64,000 bases of DNA from Phoenix dactylifera (Eukaryota; Streptophyta; Magnoliopsida; Arecales; Arecaceae), in the NCBI RefSeq assembly GCF_009389715.1, contig NC_052399.1:2930938-2994937 (forward strand). Reading direction: 5' to 3'. The position numbers and the translations under genes were made by a program. The notes beneath the pieces are model-generated. The model did not search any database, was not told where the DNA came from, and saw nothing but the letters and a program-made list of their open reading frames with translations. Position 1 is the stretch's first letter. Every line of letters starts with the position of its first letter. Below, piece after piece: positions 12,001 to 21,718 of this stretch.

Positions 12001-15000
12001 TACATTATAACATGTTATAATGGAATTCCTCCATATATACATCAAAGCACGCGTGAAGTTACAAGTAACAAATATTCTCACAGTTAATTCATTTTGTTGT
12101 TGATTATGAAAACAATTTAAACAACCTGAAATTTAATTTGACCTCACTAAATTCATAGATCCTTTCTGTATTATATTTTCGCTTCCACATGAGATAATAT
12201 AATAATGAAAATTCATTTAAAACACACGTAAATCCAAGCAAACTAATAACTCTTAAGAGCAAACATTTACAAGGACAAGGGGAAAAAGGGAATATGATAA
12301 ATGATAAAAAGTAACACATAGCCACTCTTTAATGCTTAACTTGGACATGTTAAACAGCCTAAACACCAAGCAAAATAATGAACTCTGCTACTGCCAATTT
12401 TAACCTCTTACATATCTAGTACTATCTCCCTTTATTCCCTCCCCCCGCTACTTGTTGTCTTATTATTTGTTCATTGGTGTCACGCCATCCTAAGAGCTGG
12501 GATGGGACACCATTTAAAGTGTCGAAATGGGACAAGCTAGGTGGATCGGAATGGGATAAGACATTTACCATCCTGAGTGTTGGGACACGAGGTGTTTTAT
12601 TGCACTGAAAAATGGGATGGGCCCCATCCCATAGTATCTAAAACCTTGCTCTATATGATTAGCTTGTGATTGTTCTTGTTCCATTTAGAAGGATCTAGAT
12701 ATCACCTTTACAATCTAAGGGAATGGTTGGTTGACTTGAACATGGCAGATATAAAGGTCCTTTTAAACCAATCAAGATCTGAATAGTGGCATTTTAAGGG
12801 GGAATCAAATGCAGATATCATAAAATGGCCTATCAGCAAGAGAGAGTGATGCAAAAGACATAGACTAACACACCTATGAAAAAGCATGCCTGGATCTTAT
12901 AATCATAAGACGCAAGGTATTTAAGTAACTACCAATGAAAAACTTGCATGAAAAATGACCAATAAGTGTATTGACAGTGAGGCAATGGAAGATAGAGTGC
13001 ACGAAGGTATATGATTCTCTGTCAGTTGTGAACACTCCGTTCATGCAAGAAATTGTATTACCCTGAAGCAACATTATTAGGTTGCAAGCAATCAAATGTG
13101 AATTGTTAATGGTTTTTTTGGTAAATTATTGATGACTTCACTGCAAGGCACATAGTTGTCATGCACATGACCAATTAACCCAATCAAGTGACAAACATGA
13201 TGACAACTAAATCCACGATGTGTATATACATTTACATATGATGTCACCAAGTTCGTGTCTGTGACAATGGTTGCCTTTACCAATGATTGACATAAGGTTA
13301 ACCTACAACTAATGTTTTAGAACAATATATTCACAATGGGCAAACAATAACACCCCAGCGCCACTTTTCCTCTTACTGGTTGTGAATTAAGAAGAAAAGA
13401 AAATGAAAGAAACTAACTCACCGTAATATACCAAACTGTGAAGGTTTTCTTTGCTAACACGTTTGAATACATTGCTTTTAACCTCAGAAAAATTATTTGA
13501 CACCAGTAAAGCCAGCAAAGCATTGTTGTGGGCAATAATGCAAGTTGATAAAGTGATAGCCTGAGCCAATAAGATGAAAGAATGGACAAGTATACCTAGT
13601 TAAGGAAATGCAATTCAGAAATGAATCCAATAAATGAAAATAAAAAATAGCTTTTTTTCATAAAGGATATCAAATGCAATGATGGCTATTGTTTCATCCA
13701 AGATAAATCTCATTAGTTGAAATATCATATTCTCTGGTGAACAATTTGAAAGCCCTTCTGCAGAGTTGAACAGAACTTGCAAAACATCTTCGCCAAAAGA
13801 TTGACAGAGTCTGTCAAATATCTGTCATGAATTTGAAAAATTCATATCAGTATTCATATGGTGCATATTAGCAAAATTATATATTTTATTTTCTCACCTC
13901 CAAGACATTGTATACCACATAGAGTTTGACTATTCCTTGTCCACGTATGATATGATATATTAAACTGATATCTGATGCACGAGAAGACAAGTACAGAGGG
14001 ATTATGTACAGGTAGAAAGAATATTGGAAGCAATGTGAAGAGGACAGACGTTTTGCCTGACCTGTCATTTGTAGTGGAATGACTCCTATAGCCAACACAA
14101 TGAAACAACCAAAATCTGCTAACTCGGCAGCATTTGGCCTCTGAAACTTCCTGCCATGAATAGGTTAGGTTAATGAGCAGCTTTTACAAGTTGGTGAACA
14201 TCAGGACCATCAACAGAATAGTGATCCAAAGCAGAAAAATGAGTGAAATGAAAGAATCACATAAAGCAGTACACACCTACTTCACACTGCCCTTAATGCT
14301 TCACTATGCTTCATTAAAGATCAAACTATCTGGAAGGTAATTGGATGAACTGCTATAAGTGCATGACATGCATGGAACAGTTGAAAGAAAACAACTTGCG
14401 AAGCAGGTTGTAATTCAACTTCCAGCAGTCTATAGGTAGTAGGTATCCTGCTGAGGCAAGGAATTGACATTTCTAAATATGCCATGGAGCTACTACAGAT
14501 GAGTGCAAAGGAAATTAAAAAGGAGGAACCTTCAAGAACAGGTACTACTAATAATGACATTTAAAACAATAAACTCTACATAGGACATGTCTTTGTTTGA
14601 CTCTTTACTGATGTCAACTCTGAATGGTTTCTTATGTGCAACTTAAGAGAATATACGCTTCCTATGATCCCTAATGATTATATGATGCCATTCATACATC
14701 ATAAAAGCATAAATGTAGAAAACTACATCTTAAAGGTTCAAATATAAAAGTAGTAATGAAAAAAATACAAAAAAAACACATACATACACTTATGGCCCAC
14801 AAGCACAAATTTTTATTCCAGAGAACCAATTAACATGAAAAGATTGCAACCCACCTGGTGTGCAGCACCCTCCAAATGGTCATAACAATTCGTGCTGGCA
14901 TAATAGTTAGCAATGACAGAAATGAATCCAAACAGACAAAGAAGCCTGCAACAATAAGCTGCAAAATAGTAATTAATGTCAGAGGTGCTATTCCCTAACA

Positions 15001-18000
15001 AAGGATTATACTATTACAAAGTCATTCATTACAACAAAAAGTAAACGACTTTAGCTGACTCCTCCAACTTTTTAAATGGTTTTGACAAGATCATCGGTTT
15101 GAAATCTTGCAGTATGCCCTCATATCATTCATGAACCAGTGTGGTACAAGATGCAGTACGTCTACCCATATCTACTCAAGGTTCGCTGCACAGGAAGATA
15201 GCCCCATGTTGATATGGGTCAATGCAGCATGACATGGAGTAAGGTCAAGATTTCTAACCTTGATAAGATTATGATAATACCTCATGAGTCATGGCTATGT
15301 AGCTCCATGCTAAATTGTGCAGAATATTAAATTAGCAGCAGCAATTTAGTTGTGCAAGTACAGCACCACAAAAGGAATCATATGATATCTACTCCATCAA
15401 TTAAATTGTTCAGAATTTCCAGTCAAACATTACTATAAAGTATAATGCTAGACATAATATTCAACATTGGGTCTATGTCATTCATAACTAATTCAACTAT
15501 CCATATATCAGAAGCGCAGGTGTACCCGTTCACATCTCCATGGAACATGGAACATAGTGTTATAGACCCCCTGTCGTTTCTTCTCATTCCCAGTAGATAT
15601 TGTGCTTCTAAGTGAATTACCACCGTACATCTCTCCTATAAAGTATTTTATGGGCGAACTGTCTGACGATGAGACTTCTGCAAACAATACATAAATGCAA
15701 ATGGATGTATCACTTTGAGCATCTAGTGGATAAGAAAAGGTAAATAAATGGAATTGTTCTAGTATGCAACAAAGTTTATTAAATTTTAGTATACAAGTAG
15801 CATTAGAAGAGTACAAAAGTGAAAGAAAAATACATATATATTATTAGCTCAATAATCATATATTCAATTAATAGATTTACTGTATAGAAAATTTTTGATA
15901 TCCAATTTTGACTAAAATTAGAATCACAATAATATAAAGATTTGCCAACGTGCTTTGCCATATCTAGATACATAACATATTGTTTCCAAAATGAGAAAAT
16001 AAAGTTACTACTCACTTAACAAAGGTGGCATTTAAAGTAAGAATGACCATGAAATGGGTTGGTTGATCTCCCCTCATCTCGAGAAAGAAAAATAAAAAGA
16101 AAACGCATAACCAATAGACAATATTTAGTTTAGAAAAACAACATTCACATGATTGTGGAGAATGAAACAAGTCACTTTTTAAATTAATAAATTCATTTTA
16201 CTTTCTGTGGGATTCATTGGAAATTCCACATGGCCCTCCGAATACCCAGGCCCCTTAAGCAATGCCATTCTTGAACTAATGCATCCAGAGACTAGAAGAT
16301 GAGAATTGACACAGATTCTAGAACTTCATTCTTTCAAATAGGCATTTACTAATTAAGTACATCAGAAGGGACAAAGATAACAAAAAAGGTATCAGAAAAT
16401 CTTAACAGCTCTCGCGCATTATAAGCTCCGCTCCTCTTATTCTCTAGAGTGCAATCAAGTGCCAACATTACAAGGATGACAGCCATATAGTGGTGAAAAT
16501 GGATTGGATGATATCCTTATGGATCCATTTATGTCTCCGAATCTACCTGGATATGGTTATAAATTATAGCATCGAACTAATAACTATATCCATATTTCTG
16601 TCAAAAATAAAAAACAAAAAGCAGATACAAATAGGATAACGACATTGTTAAAAGGGGCCCACAGACTTAATTTGGCACGTTTGCCTAGCCAAGGTTGCTT
16701 AAACTGTACTTTTTAAGGGTTTCTTTTCCCCTTTTTTCCTCTCTTTGATCCTTATATGCACCATAAAGAGGGAAATGAAGACTACTACAAACCTAGCAGT
16801 AGCCAGTGAGCTAACCAACAGCTACCAACAAGTCTACTGGTACTGGCAAGTGGCAAAGGTGACTGCAGTGGCTAGCACTAGTGCCACATTTGCGTATACC
16901 CTTTTCTCTCTCACTTTCTTTTTTCTTCTTCTTCTTCAAACCAATCATCATCTTCTTCTTCTCCTCTTTTCCTTCTACTCCTAAATTTTCATCTACCCAT
17001 TCCTCTCCTTTTTTATTATTATTTTTAGTTCTACTTGCTAGCCTCTACTCGACTTGCCTCCTCCTCCTCCTCCTCCTCCTCCTCCTCCTCTTCTTCTTCT
17101 TAACAAGTCTAGGTTGTGGATCTACGGCTTGTTGGCTGCCGCTTCCATGCCCTCCTCCTCCTACCACTTCCTGTTAGGAGTTGGACCTACTAGCTACCTA
17201 GTTGTAACCCTGCACCTTGTCTGCTGCAGTGGCAGTAACGCTATTGTTGTTCTCCTTCTTCCTGTGGATTCTGATTTTTGATTTTTTTTAAGCATGAAAA
17301 GTAGGTTTTATAATATCATATATGGTGAAAAAGATTGCATATATAATATATGCACGTGCTTGTTTATGTATGTGATTGAAGGCATGCCTATTAATAGCTT
17401 GAAATGTTTTCCTCCATGGGCTACCCACAAACTGCCGCCTAGCATCTCTTAGGCAATCTGACAATCTTAATGGATACAGAGATATCTGATCCATATGCAG
17501 ATATCTGATTCCACTGCTTTCTTACTCTAAATTAGCTGTCATGAACTATGAAGGGAAATAAGAGAAGACATCAATTTGTCTTTAATTTAATTTTCTTTCC
17601 ATATGGTGATATCTTTGATTTGGTTGATTGCAACCCTAATAGTCAATGTAACTTAGCAAAATTATTAGGATCTACTAAAGAGTCAAGGGATTAATTAGAT
17701 GCAATTATATTGCTTTTGTTTTTTGTACATTATAAAAATAATAAAAGAATGTATTGGGAGGCTTATATACTTATTTGCAGTTAATAAAGCATAAATTCGA
17801 ATAATATCCCTACCCATAAGTTTCTTACATACTTCTGCACTCGTATTCGTATTGTTAATTTCCAATCTTTCACCTGTATTCATATTTGCCAAATAGAAAC
17901 AGACGAAGCAATGTATATATTGCCATCCAATCCATGTCCAATCCATTTTCAACCCTACAGCCATACAACCATAAGTGCAAATCCCGTATCTCTAAGCATG

Positions 18001-18828
18001 TACCACAACCATGCTAGCTGACATACAGAACTGAAAATCTTAAGAATTCCCTAGTTCCGAACTGCGACCAGATGGCACTGCAAAACATTTTGGCACTCAA
18101 TTATTCTACGCAATCAAGAAGCATAATTTAAGGGGCTATTGCACATCAAACACAAATTTGATCATGTTGAGTGATCAGCCAATAACTAATTGATATTGCA
18201 AGAATTTTTTGAATTGCAGTAAACAAACAATTTAACAGGCTTAGTACTTGCAAGTGGATTTACCTCCTAACAAATTTGGATCTTCCGCCATGACCCGATT
18301 CCAATCCAAGGACCCCTCTTTCGCCAGCGTGCCGATGTTCCCTTTAGATTCTGGCCTCCATGGTCCTGCAGAACTCACCCTTGTGCTGGTCTCCTCGTCC
18401 CTCGGCTCATCCCCAACACTCCCGTTCACGTTCCTCTGCCTCAATTCCACATAAGAAACACAGCTCCCTTGGGAGCTTTCCGGCTCCGGCGCCGGCACCA
18501 CCACCGTGTTCTCACAAACGGACTCCACCACCGATCTGTTCTCCGAGACGCCGAATCCCATCCCATCCTCACAGTGACCATTCTCGGCCAAAGGCCGTGT
18601 CTGGTGATCCAACCCTGCCAGGAAGCCTGGATCCCCGGCCACCGCCGCTCTCTCGGCCAACTTCCCTTTCTTCGATGCCTTGGATTTCCGCTTCCGGCGG
18701 GTCGAGCGGCCGTACTCGCCGCCGAAGGGATCGGAGGCCGGCCGAAGGGAGAGGCCGCCGTCGTCGCCGGAACTGTCGCTGGCGAGGAGGTCGAAGGACA
18801 CCTTCCGCCCGCCGGATCTGATGGACAT
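5287..18828 (-). CDS. POD1: POD1 / TAPT1-family ER membrane protein (POLLEN DEFECTIVE IN GUIDANCE 1 homolog), complete, 11 exons
   Basis: CDS exons on the minus strand: 18828-18264, 15677-15526, 14958-14855, 14150-14062, 13971-13898, 13821-13671, 13589-13422, 8232-8135, 8023-7901, 5644-5576, 5487-5287. They total 1794 nt (597 aa) and all phases agree. ATG at 18828 gives MSIRSGGRKVSFD, like known POD1 starts; the frame is open upstream but has no ATG. Residues 1-188 are hydrophilic, with an RRKRKSKASKKGK patch and the family motif ELRQRNVNG. The TAPT1 domain (DUF747) follows: IKYFIGEMYGGNSLR, NTMFHVPWRCER, LSTCIIAHNNALLALLVSN, FKRVSKENLHSLVYYD, SQNILEAEGPWF, KHSFLAKFNEIKP, FLEDLCKQ. Several hydrophobic segments fit a multi-pass membrane protein. 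In Arabidopsis POD1 is an ER protein that works with calreticulin CRT3 in pollen-tube guidance and early embryos. Introns 1 and 7 carry transposons; intron 6 is U12-type. No disabling change is seen. Confidence 0.92.
8341..8425. repeat. TATG/TGTG microsatellite
   Basis: Imperfect repeats of ATGT and GTGT, followed by a short GA run, within POD1 intron 7. Confidence 0.8.
8994..9039. repeat. (GA)n microsatellite
   Basis: About 23 uninterrupted GA dinucleotides within POD1 intron 7. Confidence 0.95.
9264..9743. mobile_element. Tourist/Harbinger-type MITE, 480 bp
   Basis: The element begins GGGCTCGTTTGGTTCG and ends with its exact inverse, CGAACCAAACGAGCCC. It is flanked on both sides by CAA, a 3-bp target duplication. 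Termini of the GGGC-CGTTTGG type with a 3-bp duplication are typical of PIF/Harbinger-derived MITEs, although TAA/TTA is the usual target. The interior is rich in TTTCCCATGG/CCTAGGAAAG words and has no transposase. It sits in intron 7 of POD1. Confidence 0.85.
11330..11580. repeat. Dispersed repeat with ACCGG/CCGGT words
   Basis: Words such as ATACCGGTGA, TGCCGGTACTAG, GATACCGTATG and AACCGGCACA occur in both orientations. They resemble the GTACCGG-rich repeats at 29595-29750 and 38218-38400. No gene is present; this is POD1 intron 7. Confidence 0.4.
12480..12660. repeat. Short dispersed repeat with GGGATGGG/CCCATCCC words
   Basis: GGGATGGGACACC-like words at the left and GGATGGGCCCCATCCC at the right give a partly palindromic block inside POD1 intron 7. 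No target duplication could be defined. Confidence 0.35.
13590..13670 (-). other. U12-type AT-AC intron (POD1 intron 6)
   Basis: Phase and protein conservation put the exon 6/7 junction where no GT or AG fits. The intron starts ATATCCTTTA, a perfect U12 AT-AC donor. It has TTCCTTAAC at 13607-13599, a perfect U12 branch-site match, and ends TATAC, with the terminal AC about 10 nt after the branch adenosine. Splicing here gives IIAFVVHSFILLAQA, which agrees with the family. The intron is 81 nt. Minor-spliceosome removal is therefore strongly indicated. Confidence 0.9.
16488..17957. mobile_element. Non-autonomous hAT-type element, 1470 bp, in POD1 intron 1
   Basis: The left end is TAGTGGTGAAAATGGATTGG. 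The inverse of the right end is TAGGGTTGAAAATGGATTGG, so the terminal inverted repeats are at least 20 bp with 2 mismatches. CAGCCATA occurs immediately outside both ends (16480-16487 and 17958-17965), a perfect 8-bp target duplication as hAT transposases make. The interior contains CTT/CCT tracts (about 16918-17100) and A/T-rich sequence, but no transposase. It lies between exons 1 and 2 of POD1 without touching the splice sites. Confidence 0.9.
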
Positions 18829-18998
18829 GGGCGGAGGAGTCCGGTGGAATTCGATCAAGAGGAAAGGAGGAGGGGACCAGGAAGAAACCCTAGAATTTCC
18901 CAGATGGGGATCACGGCGCTGGCGATTTCACAGCGGGGAGGCGACTTTAGGGGGGAGCACCTGCGAAGCGAGAAGTAACGGCCACCGCCGGGGGCGCC

Positions 18999-19005
18999 TT
19001 ATATA
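18999..19005 (-). promoter_or_regulatory. TATA box of POD1
   Basis: The minus strand reads TTTTATATAAGGCGCC. This lies about 170 bp upstream of the ATG at 18828, which puts transcription start near 18970 with a leader of about 140 nt. Confidence 0.6.
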
Positions 19006-19009
19006 AAAT

Positions 19010-20263
19010 CTTTATGGGAATAATTATTCCATACGTCCTTCTGCCGATATTAATTATCTACAGGTCCAAGTTCCATCTTGTGCATGGAGGACGCAAAGAA
19101 TCTGCGGAAATGTTAAAAGAAAATTAGAAATAGTAAATAATTATTCGATGAAAAATATTTTGAGGCTCAATTTTGGAATCGGGAAGAAGTTTTCAGGCCA
19201 CTTATGATAAGCACGTTGGTATTTAATACCAAGATCTACCCATAAATTATGCCAATCTCGTGAATCACATTAATCCATTTTTCATACTTGGCGCATCAGT
19301 TCATCAAATGGGAGAGAGACCCGCCAGTAATTTATATTATTAAAGTTAATCATAGATGTAGAAGACTATATCAAAAGTAGAATATTGACAACCCAAGGGA
19401 CGAAGGGAGGAAAAAAAAAGGACCAAAATTCCATCTCACAGTTAGATGAATTTCTCTTTTTTCTACATATATGCTCTGTCTTTTATGCACGCTAAGAGAG
19501 GTTTCTGAGACCGGGCTCCCTCTTGTAACTAAATTTTCGATATGTAACTAAACATTTTTTTATTAAAAAGGGTCCACTATAAAAAGAGGGAGAAGGGACT
19601 AATCATGGGCGGTCCCTCCCTCCTTCCTCTGGTTCGCCATCTGTCTCCTTATTTGAGCCAGCTAGCTAATCTATCGAATGATCTCGAGTATATTATTTGA
19701 TGGCTTTTGTCCGGATATAGTTTATATATATATAATTATCATTGTATAATAGTAGAAGTCTAATTGAATTGCAAAGTAAGGGCAAGATTGAGCTTGCATG
19801 TCTTGCATTTAGTGCGGGAAATGGGTCTCCGGGTAAAGTCTTAGCCTAGGCATGAAACTGTATGGATCGAGCTTGGGCTCAACATTAAATTTGAAACTAA
19901 ATTTGAGCTAACGGGCTCGTCCTTAGCCTGGGCGGAAGCCCGAGGTCAGAACCTTGTCAGACTCTGGCTCGATTTGGTCTTGTGTGAGGAATCTTTCAGG
20001 TCTGACTGAGTAATTGGATTAGTCGGGCCAACAATTTCGTGCAAATCGAGCCATTCGAGTTGGGCCTAAACATACACGTTGCATGAAGCTAGGTGAAAGC
20101 ACACACGTCCTTCCCAAGTAGGAGGAAACAGTGCCGGATTGGCGGCAAAATACAAGCCTTTGGTTTCGGGGGCGGTCATGAAGGGTCCTCTACTGTTGCT
20201 TCCACCACTCCGGCTCTCCCCTTCCCTCCCTCTTCCGAATTCTCAGGTTTATTGGTGCTTTCC
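19010..20263. promoter_or_regulatory. Divergent intergenic region between POD1 and the PPR gene
   Basis: The two genes face away from each other across about 1.4 kb from ATG to ATG. The middle is A/T-rich. Positions 19800-20070 are a GAGC/GGGCC-rich dispersed repeat, so the two core promoters look separate rather than shared. No clear TATA box was found for the PPR gene. The reading frame of the PPR gene is open back to 20093 but has no in-frame ATG before 20264. Confidence 0.45.
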
Positions 20264-21718
20264 ATGGCCTTCTCCACTATCCCTCGATCTCTCTTCTCCT
20301 TCCTCCCTAACTCCTTCGAAACCCCCTTCCCCTACCTCTCCGTCCCTCGCCTCCTCTCCACCGCCGCCGCCGCAGCCGAATTATGTCACCTCCTCCGCTC
20401 GAACTCCTCCCTTCCAGCAATCGAAAGAGTCCTCTCCCGCTCCCAGACCAAGCTCGATCCTTCCATCGTCCAATCCGTCCTCCGTCAATCCTCCGACCGC
20501 GTTTTGGCGCTCCGCTTCTTCGTCTGGGCCGGCCTCCAGCCCCGCCACCGCCACTCTGCCGCCGCCTACGCCGCTGCTTCCGACTCTCTCCAGATCCCCC
20601 GCCGTCCCCAGGCCCTTACTCACCTTCTCGACTCCTACCGGGCCGCTGATGCCCCCGTATCTCTCAAAACCTTCAAAATTCTCCTCAACCTCTGCCGCCA
20701 CGCCAATCTCCCTGACGAGGCCCTCGCCCTCCTCCGCCGAATGCCCGAGTTCGATTGCCGCCCCGATACATCCTCTTACAACACCGTCCTCCGCCTCTTA
20801 GCCGATAGCGGCCGCGGCGAGATCGGAGCTGCTCTCTTGGAGGAAATGGCCATGGCTAGGGCGAGCCCAGACATGGTCACCTATGTGACTGCGGTGCGGG
20901 GACTCTGCGCCGTGGCCAAGATTGAGGCTGCCCAGGGCCTCGTGGCCCGAATGCGGGCAAATGGGTGTGTTCCCAATGTGGTTGTTTACACTGCACTGCT
21001 CGATGGGGCCTGTAGCTGTGGTGATCTCGTTGCAGCGATGCGGCTTTTGGATGAGATGGAGAGTGAATTGGATGACGGGTGTGCGCCGAATGCTGTGACA
21101 TACACTTGTTTGATAAAATGCCTGTGTGAGAAGGGCCAGGGCCGGCTGGAGGAGGCTTTGGAGATCTTGGACCGGATGGGGAGGCGGGGGTGTCCCCCCA
21201 ACCGGGTCACGGTTGGTACTATCGTGAACGGGTTCTGTGCCCAAGGGAAGTTTGGCGGGGCTTATGAGCTGATCGAGAGAGTGGTGGGGGAGGGGAGTGT
21301 TTCTAGCGAGGACTGCTATAGTTTGCTTGTGGGTTGTTTGTTGCGAGTCGGGAATGTACAGGAGGCGGAGGATCTCATGACGAGGATGTTGGAAAAGGGT
21401 ATCAGTCCAAGTGGGGTGGCGTGCAATTCTTTGTTGAGGGAGCTCTGCAATCGGAGGCAGTTCATGGATGGGTATAATTGGTTTCAAAAGATGGAAGAGA
21501 AGGGGTTGGCATGTGTTGATTCAGACGTCTGTGCTCTTCTTTTGGTAGGGCTTCATGAAAAGGGTCATTCAACGGAGACATCGATATTAGGAAGGAAGCT
21601 TGTCGAGAGGGGTATTCATATGGAGGCTTTTAGTGTTGATGGTGTCGTGGAGGTGTTGCAGAAGTTCAGTGAAGGTGACTTGACAACACAAAGCATGATA
21701 ACAACAGAGCCACGGTAA
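20264..21718 (+). CDS. P-class pentatricopeptide repeat (PPR) protein, intronless, probably organellar
   Basis: The product is 484 aa, starting at MAFSTIPRSLFSF (ATG 20264); the frame upstream is open but without ATG. The first 40 residues or so are rich in Ser, Arg, Pro and Ala and lack acidic residues apart from one Glu, like a mitochondrial or plastid presequence. PPR-type helical pairs follow from about residue 130, with diagnostic pieces PDTSSYNTVLRLLADSG, PDMVTYVTAVRGLCAVAKI, PNVVVYTALLDGACSCGDL, PNAVTYTCLIKCLCEKGQG, PPNRVTVGTIVNGFCAQGK and PSGVACNSLLRELCNRRQF. There is no E, DYW or SMR tail, so it is P-class. Such proteins bind organellar transcripts one base per repeat and act in stability, splicing or translation. 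At5g47360-like proteins have similar length and order (from memory). GC falls from 5' to 3', as in many monocot genes. It is head to head with POD1. Confidence 0.88.
   Translation: MAFSTIPRSLFSFLPNSFETPFPYLSVPRLLSTAAAAAELCHLLRSNSSLPAIERVLSRSQTKLDPSIVQSVLRQSSDRVLALRFFVWAGLQPRHRHSAAAYAAASDSLQIPRRPQALTHLLDSYRAADAPVSLKTFKILLNLCRHANLPDEALALLRRMPEFDCRPDTSSYNTVLRLLADSGRGEIGAALLEEMAMARASPDMVTYVTAVRGLCAVAKIEAAQGLVARMRANGCVPNVVVYTALLDGACSCGDLVAAMRLLDEMESELDDGCAPNAVTYTCLIKCLCEKGQGRLEEALEILDRMGRRGCPPNRVTVGTIVNGFCAQGKFGGAYELIERVVGEGSVSSEDCYSLLVGCLLRVGNVQEAEDLMTRMLEKGISPSGVACNSLLRELCNRRQFMDGYNWFQKMEEKGLACVDSDVCALLLVGLHEKGHSTETSILGRKLVERGIHMEAFSVDGVVEVLQKFSEGDLTTQSMITTEPR

Noticed and set aside
18360-19006. 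Plus-strand ORFs of 108-169 codons opposite POD1 exon 1
   Set aside because: Arg/Ser/Pro-rich shadows of the GC-rich minus-strand exon; the minus frame has clear family motifs.
20093-20263. Extending the PPR protein upstream to 20093
   Set aside because: The frame is open but begins with GTG and has no ATG; 20264 gives a normal targeting-type start.
18999-20263. A single shared bidirectional core promoter for POD1 and the PPR gene
   Set aside because: The start codons are 1.4 kb apart with a dispersed repeat between, so separate promoters are more likely.
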